From: Hedera helix
Taxonomy: Eukaryota; Streptophyta; Magnoliopsida; Apiales; Araliaceae
Assembly: GCA_947179155.2 (NCBI GenBank)
Contig: OX359280.1
Coordinates: 16,292,165-16,356,164 of the forward strand
Direction: 5' to 3'
Length of the DNA stretch: 64,000 nucleotides
The notes under the pieces were generated by a model. The model had not been told where the DNA came from and searched no databases. It saw only the letters and a program-made list of their open reading frames with translations. Below are positions 47,416 through 58,879 of the stretch, piece by piece (the first letter of the stretch is position 1; each line of letters opens with the position of its first letter). Both the position numbers and the translations under genes were made by a program.

Positions 47416-48704
47416 TGTGATGCCCCCAAATCACTATACTCTATAAATGCTAAATCATTAGGTTTTTAGATGATTTCCTTTATTCATAAACAAAGTTATC
47501 ATCTTAATTTCCAAAGATCTTTCATTATTTCATACCAAGTCCTTGTAATTGATGCAAGGGACTTAATACTCATTCATAACATTTTAACATTAAGATTTAG
47601 ATATTATATACCTATACATATTCCAAGATTCACGGCATTAAATCATTAGGACGGTTCTTAGGAACAAAGAATCTCGTGGTGAATGTTTGTATCTTTACCC
47701 GTGATAAATGTTTGCATTTTTATCCATGGCAAATGTGTGTATCTTTGTCCGATGTAAAATTCTCTTTTTATATAGAACATACCCACTAGTTAAAACCCTC
47801 ACTCGAAACACATTTGGTTATAGTGATATCTCTTCATATCAATAATCCTACTTATCTAACATTTAGAATAGTAATAACAAGTTTGTACTTGGGTCCGAGG
47901 AACCTAACGATGAATTTAACCTGTTAACATCGAGTAGTCCTGTCTCGGATACTTACAATACTCACAAGTCATTTATCAATCATCATCCAGATAAATAGAT
48001 CATTATCAATACTATGTTAAGTTCAACAATTCTAAGTTTTTATCAAAGTAAAGATGTAACAAGAAAATGTAATAAAACCTGATAATATTAATATAATATT
48101 CGATTACATGTGTGAAACTTGTTCTTATTACAAAATGTCATTATGATTACAGTTAAGAACAAGTAAGGAAAACAGTAAACTAGTCTACGCATTTCTTTTT
48201 TCCTTTCTTCTTTCAGCCGGAGCTCTTGGGTTTGTCTGTAAATTAGGTTTATTTACAAGGGTGAGCTAAGATGCTCAGTAATTCTTAAACACATAGCATA
48301 TAAGTGAACTCAGATCGATATTGATTGTAAGGATTCATGGCATACCAATTGATCTTACAAATGTTTTAACATAGCGAGATTGAGTGGTGGTTCAACCTTG
48401 AACTGTTCTTTATTTTTCGACTTAGAACCATTTATATTGGATATAAAAAAGGGATTAACCTAACGACATCATATGTTATGCATAATATACACTACATTAG
48501 ACTAATCATGAATAGTGCTACATATTCGTTCATCTCAGTTTACTTCACATGTCATGATCGCCCCAAGATAACTTGGTTTGATAAAATAAAGCATGGTTCG
48601 AAATATATCACGAATAAGCATTTCATTTTTCATGTTATGCCGAAACAAGAAACAATAACTCTCATATTAAAGATTTATAACACGTTTTTACAATATGTAT
48701 AATA
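47416..48704 (-). mobile_element. S4: truncated LTR of the E4/1-1910 family
   Basis: The plus strand reads TGTGATGCCCCC from 47416 (minus-strand LTR end). Unit order matches 1-1910 in reverse: the 'GTATCTTTACCCGTGATAAA' repeats at 47690-47755, the CATCCAGATAAATAGATC segment near 47991, and the TGAGC/GCTCA hairpin (48255-48282). It is cut at about 48704, where E3 pol begins. No gene is seen. Confidence 0.75.
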
Positions 48705-49425
48705 GTCCCAATGGCAAAGCCCAGAGGAAATGTGAGGGTATGCGTTGACTATATGGATCTGAACAAGGTCAGTCTCAAAGATAATTTCCCAGTGCCTTTC
48801 ATACACATCTTGGTGGATAATACGGCCCAGTATAAAATGTATTCATTTGTTGATTGCTTCACAGGATATCACCAGATAATGGTGGCGGAGGAGGACCGAG
48901 AAAAGACTGCCTTCATCACCCCTTGGGGCACATTTTGTTATAGACGACTTGCTTTCGGCCTCACAAATGCAGGAGCCACTTATCATAGGGCAATGATGGC
49001 CCTATTCCATGACATGATGCATAAGGAGATAGAGGTCTACGTGGACGACATTATTGTGAAATCAAGGGTTGAATCTGACCATGTGACTCATCTCAAGAAG
49101 CTATTTGATTGGCTCAGGAAGTACAACTTGAATCTCAATCCAGCAAAGTGCGCCTTTGGAGTTCAGTCGGGCAAGCTCCTTAGATTCTTAATGAGCAACT
49201 GGGGCATTGAGTTGGATCCGGCTAAGATTAAAGTCATTGTGGACATGTCAGCACCTCGTACAGAGAAGGAGATAAGAGGATTCTTGGGGAGGATAAACTT
49301 CATCAGCCGGTTCATATCCCATTTGACGACCACCTGCAAACCAATCTTTAAACTGTTAAGGAAAAATGCTTCCCGCGAGTGGAACAAGCAGTGCCAAAGG
49401 GCCTTTCAGACCGTTAAGAAGTAAT
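48705..49425 (+). pseudogene. E3 reverse transcriptase, N-terminus missing
   Basis: Reads RVCVDYMDLNK, DNFPVPFIHILVDNTA, YSFVDCFTGYHQI, KTAFITPWGTFCYRRLAFGL, TNAGATYHRAMM, catalytic VYVDDIIVKS (about 49037-49066), LNLNPAKCAFGV and thumb EIRGFLGRINFISRFI. The VDNTA and WGTFCYR variants are those of Tat/Ogre RTs. It begins at the S4 junction and ends at a stop at 49422. Confidence 0.92.
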
Positions 49426-49935
49426 TGACGGAGGCACCAGTGCTTGTACCCCCAAAGGATGGGATCCCTCTGTTTATGTATATATATCTGTTAATGCCAT
49501 GGCGATGGGTTACATGTTGGGGCAGAAAAATGAATCGGGCAAGGAGCATGCCATTTATTATCTCAGCAAGAGATTCAGCAGCTGTGAACAGAATTACACC
49601 CCGAACGAAAGGACATGTTGCGCCTTGGCGTGGGCTGCTATGAGATTACAACATTACCTTCATGGACACACTACCTATTTGATCTCTTGAATTGATCCCT
49701 TGAAATATATATTTGAAAGACCAATGTTGAATTGTCGATTGTCAAGGTGGCAGTTAATCTTACAACAGTTCGACATCCTTTATGTTACCCAGAAAGCTGT
49801 AAAAGGGCAGTGCATTGCAGATCGGTTATCAGAGATGCCGTCTGGAGGAATGGAATCTTTAGAAACTCCTATACCAGGTGAAGACATATTATGGGTTCAA
49901 CATACGAGGTGTGATGACGAAGGGCAATTTTAGAA
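49426..49935 (+). pseudogene. E3 first RNase H (Ty3-type), frameshifted
   Basis: After LTEAPVLVPPKDG the frame shifts near 49495, then MGYMLGQ, AIYYLSKRFSSCEQNYTPNE, CCALAWAAMRLQHYL, LKYIFERP and LSRWQLILQQFDILY. Stops lie at 49688 and 49931. This domain degrades RNA in RNA-DNA hybrids during reverse transcription. Confidence 0.88.
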
Positions 49936-50290
49936 AATGTATTTCGACGGTGCCATGAATGCTGAAGGGGCTGGAGCTGGAGCAGTCCTAGTTTCTATTA
50001 CAGGCGAGCAGTACTCTGTTCTCACCAAATTACAATTCAGTAATTAAAACAATACGGCCAAATATGAGGGATGCATATTGGGACTCAGATTTGCCCGCAA
50101 TATGGGAGTGAAAAGATTAGCCATGTTCGGAGACTCAGAGTTAGTAATTAGACAGGGGTGTATGGCACTAAGGAGCTTCGATTACTCCCGTACCACCGGT
50201 GTGTTGTTAGGTTAATGCAGGAATTTGAAAACACAGCCTTTTGGCATATTCCCAGGGGACGGAATGACTTTGCCGATGCATTAGCCACCC
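49936..50290 (+). pseudogene. E3 second RNase H (archaeal-like, Tat type)
   Basis: Reads MYFDGAMNAEGAGAGAVLVS (first catalytic Asp), KYEGCILGLRFARNMGVKRLAMFGDSELVI (catalytic Glu and second Asp), then continues with frameshifts to a GRNDFADALATLASL tail (about 50265). A stop lies at 50045. A second RNase H between the Ty3 RNase H and integrase is known in Tat-lineage elements. Confidence 0.85.
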
Positions 50291-50353
50291 TGGCTTCGTT
50301 AGTCCACATACTCAAAAGCAAAGCCACTCCCCAGATTGAAATAACGGTACAAA

Positions 50354-51420
50354 ATGCCCCCCGCTTACGAAGAGCACATTGCGGAATTATCCGATGAGGT
50401 GGTTCACCCAAATCAGCCCTGGTATCATGACATCCGGGAATATTTGAGGGATAGATCTCTCCCCGACCGAGCGAACCAGACGGAAAGGCAAAGAATCCAA
50501 AAGATGGCGATGAAATTCTATTTAAGCGGAGATTCCCTGTATAAGAGGGATGTTGGCTTGGGATTGTTGAGATGTGTGGATGAAACTCAAGCACAGAAAA
50601 TCATGGGCGAAGTACACGGTGGAGTATGTGGGCCACATATGAGTGGACCGATGTTAGCTAAGAAGATTTTGAGAACGGGACACTACTAGTTATCACTTAA
50701 GGCCGACTGTGACGATCACGTCAAGCGATATTACCAATGCTAGGCACACGGTAATGTGATTCATGCGCCTCCTAATGAACTGCACTGTATGATTTCCCCT
50801 TGGCCTTTCTCCATATGGGGTATGGATGTAATCGGACCCGTGGAGCCCAAAGCGAGCAATGGCCACCGGTTCATTTTCGTCATGATTGATTATTTCACCA
50901 AATGGGTGGAAGCAACTTCTTTTCCAAAAGTAACACAGGAAATCATAGTCAGTTTCATCAGGACCAATGTCATTTGCCAGTACAGACAGCCCGAAATCTT
51001 GGTGTCCGACAATGCCAAGAATCTGAACAACGCCCTTATGAAGGAGTTATGCGACCAATTCAAGATCAAACATCTCAAATCCGTCATTTATAGGCCCAAA
51101 ATGAATGGGGCCGTGGAGGCTGCGAATAAGAATATAAAGAAGATTATGTCAAGAATGTCCGCCAATCATCGGGGATGGCCGAATATGCTGCCCCTCACAC
51201 TGTTTGTATATTAGGCATCAGTTTGTACGTCTACAAGAGCAACCCCTTACACCTTGGTATATGGGATGGAGGCTGTTTTGTCAGTGGAGATGGAGATGGC
51301 GTCCCTCCGAATTTTGCTCGATGCTCGGATTGACGAGGAGGACTAGATGCAAAGTCGGTACGACCAATTAGCCCTGATAGATGAAAGGAGGGTGGCTGTT
51401 ATTCGAACTACGTAGGACCT
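50354..51420 (+). pseudogene. E3 integrase, several stops
   Basis: Linker PPAYEEHIAELSDEV, PNQPWYHDIREYL, YLSGDSLYKRDV; zinc region GEVHGGVCGPHMSGPMLAKKI; core WGMDVIGPVEP (Asp), YFTKWVEA, LVSDNAKNLNN (Asp) and NGAVEAANKNIKKI (Glu), then PYTLVYGMEAVLSVE. Stops occur at 50687, 50741, 51212 and 51343. Confidence 0.9.
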
Positions 51421-51768
51421 AATCTCCTGACCTTGTTGGAGTACGTAGGCAGCCATTATGGCGCGGTCTATTCTCTACAAAATAATAAATCCTGTCCCTA
51501 CATGAAACCCATTCCTAAAAGCCCAGAAAACTCCTTTAATAAAATACCTTCAAGATCTTACCAAAACCAGTCATATAATCAGCCCAAAATCCGAGACCTA
51601 CTCCGATGAAATCAGAAGGTTGTGCAGAAATATCGGTGGGATCCCAATCAAGACTCGAGAAAAGAAAGAAGGGAATATATCAAAATTGTAATCAGCTAGA
51701 TAAAATGATGATCCAATAGAGGGCGACGATACATCAAAAAGGGAAATGACTAAACCATAAATATTTCT

Positions 51769-53553
51769 CTATATATACAAAACATTTTGATTACAAAGTT
51801 TATCTTTTAAATAATAATGATGAAACTGACATAGTCTATGCAGGGAGTAAAATAATCTACAGGTCAGAAACCAGCTGAAGCAGGAGAGACAGAATAGCCA
51901 ATGCATCAAAGCCTCAGGCTCGCCTATAATATGCTGCCCCATCATGTCAATTTGAGCCAAAAAAGCAGCAGCACTACTGACAGTCGCAGAATGGGCCTCC
52001 ATGATAACTCTGACCTGCTCTGTGATGTTATCTATGGCAAAGAGGGCGGCATCCCGAACTAGTACAACAGCATCCTGCTCGGCGTGGGCGGTATCCCTCT
52101 CAATCTCAGTAGCACTCAATGCTTACCGGAGCTTGGTACCCTCAATCATTAGTCTCTTGATACGATCCGCCGAATAAGGGCAAGAGACATGTACCGAAGC
52201 AGGAACGTCCTTAATATCAGATCTGGGCGCTAATTCTGAAAACTCTAGGGGATAGCCGCGTCTGAACTAGTCTCATCTGGGGAAAACCCTTGAGAACCAT
52301 CCAATACCCCAATCTGGTCAAAATCAGCAATCTCAGAATCTCCCCGCAACCATCGCAGATAATCAGGTGTCTGACCAGGTTGGATGTCCCTAAACTCAGC
52401 CGAGACCCTGTGAGACCAAAGATCATATACCCTCAATATCTCCCTCTCTGTCTGAAGTGATATAAGAAATCGGTAATCAGCTGCACTCGCGAAAAGATGA
52501 AGATCCTGCGTCTGGTCAAACTGTCCCATAACAGCTAAGGGATGATAAGTCGTCACCCCTCTCAGACCGGGAAGAGGGAGGAAATCCAAAGGGGGCACAT
52601 GAGTCAAAAAAACTCATGAAGGAGCAATAACCCAAGTAGATCAGGAGATGGAAGGGCTCCTCAATGGCCGATAAGAACTCCTTCCACGAAGCCACATCAG
52701 TGCATCGCCGGGGGCGGAATGAGAACTGCATGGCCAAGCTGTGGCTGAAGCAAAACTTGTGCCGACGAAACTGTCCGATGGGCCTGAGGTGGCTCATAAA
52801 CCATACGAACAATAAAGTAGAACTTCCTCTGAATATCCTGCCTGGGAAGGACTGACAATATAAGGCCGACAGGTAAGTCTCTGCGAGTATCATAGGAAGG
52901 ATGGTATGATCCTCCTAAAGGGCCTGGACCGCCACGATAACCCGCATGTCTAGGAGATCACCTCCGGCAAACATGTATAGAACTGATATGACACAAGCCA
53001 TCAAGACATCCACTCTCAGAGCACCCCAGCGCTCCTCAGATACTGAAAAGTCGCTAGAAAATGAAGAAAAGCTATCCGCTGAGCCAAATCAGTCAACCAA
53101 GAAGTGAAGAGGAACAAGGTGGCTCGAAGAGATCACAGATAGCAGAGCTGTCCTCCGTAAACCAGTAAAAGTCATAAACTGACGGCGCATATGGCCTGAG
53201 GTAACCCTAGCGCAGGGGCCATCCACCGATAAACCCGTAAAGCGGGCATACTCCTCGAGGGTGGGGGTCAAATACTCCAGCCCAAACCTGAACACATGCC
53301 TATCAGGAATCCAACAGCTGAGAATGCCGTCAACAAAACCCGGCGGCACCTAAAATGATAGAAGAGAAAAGGAGTGACCCAAAAGACCTTTTGCGATAAT
53401 CCAGTCGGTGTGCAACAAACCATCCAACCACAGGCAAAGCCTGCCAACGATCCCTGGGGAGGTGCAGACGTCCAAGCGAACTACATCAAGGGACGACATC
53501 TGGAAAAAAAAATAGTATGAAAAAGACTGTACAGGGGTCAATTCTTTATCCAT
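51769..53553 (-). pseudogene. E3 antisense coding block B (plant-mobile-domain-like)
   Basis: Read from 53553 downward in several frames. The segment at 53349-53089 has ILSCWIPDRHVFRFGLEYL then TPTLEEYARFTGLSVDG, the signature of plant mobile domain/DUF7745-like proteins. Further segments lie at 52893-52516 and 52607-52245 (acidic, with FRDIQPGQTPDYLRWLRG), and a C-terminal alanine-rich helical part at 52119-51769 (ERDTAHAEQDAVVLVRDAA). Frameshifts and stops separate them. It runs opposite to pol and ends about 350 bp from integrase. The role is unknown; homologous domains occur in host proteins and in Tat elements. Confidence 0.6.
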
Positions 53554-53716
53554 GCATATAATAAATTAGTGAATCATGCAAGTTATAATAGAATAAATGA
53601 AACATAAGAGATATAGAATTGTGCATAAATAAAAGATAATTCTGTGCATGATACATAAAATGAAAAAAAAATGCATATAAAACGAACAGGTAAATACATA
53701 GGTTGCCTATCAGAGT
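53554..53716. other. Spacer between antisense blocks
   Basis: An AT-rich gap of about 160 bp separates block A from block B. No open frame spans it; it may be an intron-like or decayed segment. Confidence 0.4.
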
Positions 53717-55694
53717 CTAGTCCGTAAAATCTATGTCATCGATGAATGCACAATCCTCGAAATGGTCCGCACGACCCAAGTCCCGGGAAATAGAAGCCTC
53801 AGCGTCGAAGTTCAGTTCTGGGCAGGAAAAGGGAGGAACTGGGACACCCGATGAGCCAGGAGCCGTTCCAAAATCTGATTCGTCAGGGTTTACAGCATAG
53901 GCTTCCTCTGGATCCCGACCTACCCTCCGAACAAAGGACGACATCTGATCCAGCCACCGAGTTAGGGAGGTAATCTGATCCAAGTGGATGGGGGCCCGAA
54001 CGTACTCCAACCAATCTGTCATCATCACTAACCCAGGAACCAGGTCTCCGAGAAAGAAGGTGGCCCGGGTCTGAGGTCCGATGGTGCGAGGTCTCTACCA
54101 AGCACTGAAACTATCACTCGTGTAAGGACCGTTGGACAGCATGAATCCATCATCCCCGGCCGTCAGGGCTATTGAGAGCTGAGCATCCATGGGGCAAAAC
54201 CTCCGAGATGGGGGGGCGAAAGGGATGCAGACCTCTCCAGACACACATCGGATGGCACGCTCCCCTAAATAGAGCTCCCATCCACCGTAAGTCAACAGCG
54301 GAATGCGGCGAGTGGACAAAGCAAGCTCGTGATCCGCAGGAAAACCACCGGCAAAGCCAGCCGCCAGATGCTCCGTAGTATAGGGGGTCCAGGTCACCTA
54401 CGCAGATGAGATCAGCTTTAACTGCAGTCGAAAGTGGGCAAAGTTGTCAGACACCGGGGTCTCCTCGAGAGTGCTGTGATGCCACCGACGACCCCTGGGA
54501 TAAGTCTCTGGACCGAGGGCAGTCACAGGTCGTAGGCAGGGTAGCCGCTCATAAGCCCAGAACTGATAAATGAAACAGAAGGGGCGTAAGTACTGTACAT
54601 GGGCAAAGAGATGAAACAACATAGAAGATGGTATAATAAAGGAGACCTACCAGCAGAAAAGGATAGAATCCTAGCCAAGCATCTGTCTGCCCCTTTGAGC
54701 GAAGGCGAAGACCGTGGAGGAAGTAGGAAAATGTGAAGGAACCCTAGTCATAATCCCCGATCCGATCAACGTCCCGGGTAACCCCAACAATGCTGAAATA
54801 ATAGTCGAGGAGTTGTTCCCCAAGAAACAACCCCTCATGATCGTCAAGAATAAACGTCGGAGCAAAATATCCCGGACGGATCGGTCCTCAGGGAATGACT
54901 CAGAAAGGACCCCTCCAATGGCTTCCACAGCCAGAGCTCCCGATCGAATGTTATGGGCCTTGAAGACCCTATCCTAAGGAGAGTACCCCAGCAACGATTG
55001 AACAGCTACGGGAGTAATGTTGGGCTCCAAGGGAACACGGGGTCTGGAGAACTCCACCCCGGTAATATATCGCCAGTCAAGGGGTGTCAACACCAGCTCG
55101 CAATCCAGAAGATGAAGCGACTGGGTCTGATGGAACCACCGCTTAGATAATGCCCGCATGTAGCCCCATGGACATCGGCGAGGGGCGATGGTAAAAAAGT
55201 GGCTAAAACCCCAGGAGTCCACCATCCCGCGATAATCAGCATGCAGCGCATGATAGAGTATGTAGATGCTGAACCAATTACCCCGATGCTGGGTGAACTC
55301 AGGAACCTGTGACAGCCACCAAACAGTCAGTCAGGGTAACCATGTGAGTTTGAATGAATTTAAACAGCAGATATACCTCGTTAGCCACAAGATATGTCGA
55401 TGGGTGACTACTGAGATCAGGACCGAGCAGATCTAGCATCCTAACACGGGCCCCTGGTAAGATCCGACGCATGGGGGGAGGGACCGCTGTGCCAGAGGGA
55501 TCCGCCTCTGCCTCTACCTCTACCTCAGCTGGGGCATCCTCACCGACATCAGGATGGACGGGGCGGATGACAAACTCCGCCAACCTACAGGAATGACGGG
55601 TCAGAACCGGAGCAGGAGCCGATGTGACCGCTCTACGTCGATGGACCCCAGCAGCCCGGGGCACCATGGAACTGCTCAGAGCATCAAGATCCAT
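53717..55694 (-). pseudogene. E3 antisense coding block A (plant mobile domain)
   Basis: From the minus-strand ATG at 55694 the frame reads MDLDALSSSMVPRAAGVHRR, then an acidic stretch. Consecutive segments follow: 55225-54974 (WFHQTQSLHLLDCELVLTPL, then DWRYITGVEF), 54928-54671, 54622-54398 (FWAYERLPCLRP, RRWH), 54397-54095 (ARRL-like ALSTRRIPLLTYGGWELYLG) and 54028-53717. The TPLDWRYITG and FWAYERLPCLRP motifs and their order are those of the plant mobile domain (aminotransferase-like family). Stops or frameshifts divide it, so it is not a working gene. A TATA-like AATATATAG on the minus strand lies at about 55756. Confidence 0.65.
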
Positions 55695-56454
55695 GGCTGA
55701 AACAGCACCACAAAAAGGAGGTATATCCTTAACCCATTACTTTTCAAAAAACTTACTATATATTGTTAAGTGATAATAAGGCAGCATCGCATGTTTATCT
55801 ATGATAATATGAGATTTGAAATGCATAAATGAGTCCCTAGAGATGCGCTAGATTCCTCGAAATTTCGGCAGAGTTTCGTCTGTAAAATGAGCGTCCCATG
55901 CACAACTAGGCATGTTTAATAAAATCATACAACCAACAAATCCCAAATGCAAGTGAAAATAATGCATCGCGATAATAAAATAGCTAAAACAATAAATATT
56001 CCCAAAACAGTAAAGCAGTTTACATGACCCGCCATTTACGTACACTACAATGAACATGACTATCTCATGTGGGTATGCATGGCTAAGTTAAAACATGTAA
56101 ACAAGCAAATGTATAGTAAAACAAAAGCAAAAATAAAAGAAAAATGAGTCAAAACGTTACCCAAAGTGCGTAGAGTGGTTTAACTAGAGCGGATTTTGCG
56201 GGAAAGATCCAAAAAGACGCAAAAGGACGAGGTGGGATGAGGAAAACCGAAACTATTTGGAAAGAAAAGGGTTGAAAGTGACAGCTAGTGGGGGGTCGCA
56301 ATCTGAAATAGTGTCAATCCCAGCCGAAGATGCATCTGCGGCTGGCCGCAGATGGATCTGTGACTGGTCTCGGTGGGGCCTAAATTTCTCCTTTGTTATC
56401 CCGAATCAGCAAAAGGCCTATTATGACTAAAATACCAAATTGCAGAACTTAACG
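55695..56454. other. E3 spacer upstream of the antisense block, with GC-rich palindrome
   Basis: No gene is seen. At 56331-56360 GCATCTGCGGCTGGCCGCAG forms a near-palindrome, matching the motif type of the E3 LTR. Confidence 0.6.
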
Positions 56455-56945
56455 AAAACGACCCGTCGGAGACAAGAGCCGACGTCTACGAGATAAGCAG
56501 TCGGAGACAGAACCCGATAGTTAAGAGACGACCAGTCAGAGACGAGACCTGACATTCACAAGACGACCAGTTAGAGACGAAACCTGACATTCACAAGACG
56601 ACCAGTCAAAGATGAAACCTGACATTCGTAAGACGACCAGTTAGAGACGAGGCCTGACATTCACAAGACGATCTGTCAGAGATGAGACCTGACATTCACA
56701 AGACGACCAGTCAGAGACGAGACCTGACATTCACAAAACAACCAGTCAGAGACGAAACCTGACATTCATAAGACGACCAGTCAGAGACGAAACCTGACAT
56801 TTACCCGACGACCAGTCAGAGACGGAGCCTAGCGTTCACGAGACGACTCATCAGTGACGAGACCGACGCCTAGGAGGCGATCAGTCGGAGACAAAATCCG
56901 ACAGTCCCAAGTCAACTAATCGGAGACAAAACCCGAGCGATATTC
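56455..56945. repeat. 35-bp tandem array, about 14 copies
   Basis: The unit is AGACGACCAGTCAGAGACGA followed by GACCTGACATTCACA; units start at 56526, 56561, 56596 and onward at exact 35-bp steps. Outer copies are more diverged (GTCGGAGACAAGAGCCGACG form). There are no unique spacers between repeats. Confidence 0.95.
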
Positions 56946-57102
56946 ATTCATAACTTTGAACTAACCTCTGCATGAATGTGGCATATGACATTGCATCATC
57001 TCATATATCTTGTTGCACCATCAATATATGTTGGCATTATCATGCGTCAGGTGTCTACTTCTTTATCATGTTCATTACATATTATATTGCATAAACATGA
57101 TA

Positions 57103-57114
57103 AATAGGGGCAGC
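57103..57114 (+). other. E3 polypurine tract
   Basis: AATAGGGGCAGC lies immediately before the 3' LTR. Confidence 0.65.
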
Positions 57115-58879
57115 TATAGACACCCAAATTTTGTGTTTGTACACTAACCTGGGCAGGAGGGCAAAATCGTCATTTCGCATGGACCATGAAAGAGAATGAT
57201 GGATTTCAGCACGGTCAGGACAAGCAAACACGAAAACGAATCAACATCAAATTGTGTGATATAGGGATACGAAGTAATCCAGACAGACCGAAACGATCAA
57301 TACATCCTCCCAACAGTCCCCAGATTGCGAGATACCAATAATACAGCAAAAATGATGATTTAAGACTGCGTGACACGAGAAACGAGAAAAGAAATCGGGC
57401 GGCCATAGATGCATCTACGGCCAACGACAATGTGGTATTTTCGTGGCTCGAGGAAACACACGGCAACCGAGGGATCGGCGCGGACGGCGAGAGCAGGCAG
57501 CTGCAGATGGATCTGCGGCCAGTGGCAGATGCACCTGCGGCTGCTCCCAGTCAGCTATACAACGCCATTTACTCAGCCGAGAGAAAGGAGAAGAAAAAAG
57601 AAAAGAAAAGTTAGAGAGAGAAGGTGAGATTTAGAGAGAGAAATGCTCGGATTGGGCTAAAAAGGGAGAGTTTGTCATTTTTTAAGCTTCAATATTCATC
57701 CAATATTGTGTTATACATTTGATAGTGAAGTATAAAGTGATTATTGAAGTATTGCAAGGTGAAAAAAGGCGTTTGTTGAAGTTTAGTTCATATTTTTCTT
57801 ATGATTTCTTGTTGTTGGATTGCTTGGATGTAGTATATTTTTATATTAAGTGATGATCCAAGGATTAGGGATAATTAGTGAGGGTTCCCTCGGTACGAAC
57901 TTTCCTCCTAATGTCCCGATGATATCTGGATGATGATATACAGTTCATTGTGTTAATATGTAGTTCATAGTGTTTAACTTGCAATTTTAGGTTATTGCGG
58001 TATAGTAGTAAATCTAGTGTTGTTAAGTTTTTCTTTGTATAGTTGTGTGGTGATTTTGGGATTTGTGAGCCTAGGAATGAGATCCTTGTGATCAAATTTC
58101 GAAGATGGACAATTTGGTAACGTAGTCACGGCAATGGGCCTTTTATTGTACATATGTAAATTTCGAGCCTTAAAATGATATCTATATCGAAAATCGAGTT
58201 AAGGCCTCGTAATAGTGAAATATGTGATTGTGGGTGTTTAGGGTTATTTGGATGGCTCACATGCCCATGAATAGCCTCGACACATTTTGTGAATTCTTGA
58301 TTTGATTTACGACATGAAAAGCGATTTCAAAAGGAAAAAGGAAAAACGGGAAAGATTTTCTAAAAGTGAATCAAATTAAGGTATTAGAATCACATGGCTA
58401 AAAAATCGAGAGTTGTAATTAGCGTCGATTCCTATTTAAATGAAAAGGCTACAAACGTTTTCTTAAAGGTCATAAGAAATTAATTTTGTAAAAGTAAACG
58501 TCTTTTCATTAAACTTTGGTGCATAGTGTTAAAGAGCTCCTAGAAGTTGCCTTTATTTGATTTTATTCTACTGTCCAAAGGCAATGTATAGTCTCGATTC
58601 CTATTTGACTAGAGTTTAAAAAACTCTTATTTTCTAAAACGACACCTAATAAAAATCTCATTGTTTTCCATCTATATCTATTTATAAAACAAAGCCATTG
58701 CGAATAGATCAAAAGACGTTCTAAAACACTTTCCGAATAAAGCACGTTTTCTATAAATAAAAAAATCAAAGCGGTTTCTTATGCAAAATTCACCACCACG
58801 TTCATTTAAGCACACACGTGCTTACACACATGTTTTGAGATTTTAAAAGAATATGAAAGCATCGAGATTGCGGTAACCG

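Noticed and set aside
47416..48704. S4 as the 5' LTR of E6
   Set aside because: Its end differs from the E6 LTR end at 14884, it matches the 1-1910 family better, and no primer site lies at 47404-47415.
56455..56945. Regular 35-bp repeats as a CRISPR array
   Set aside because: Repeats are contiguous with no unique spacers, and the context is a plant retrotransposon.
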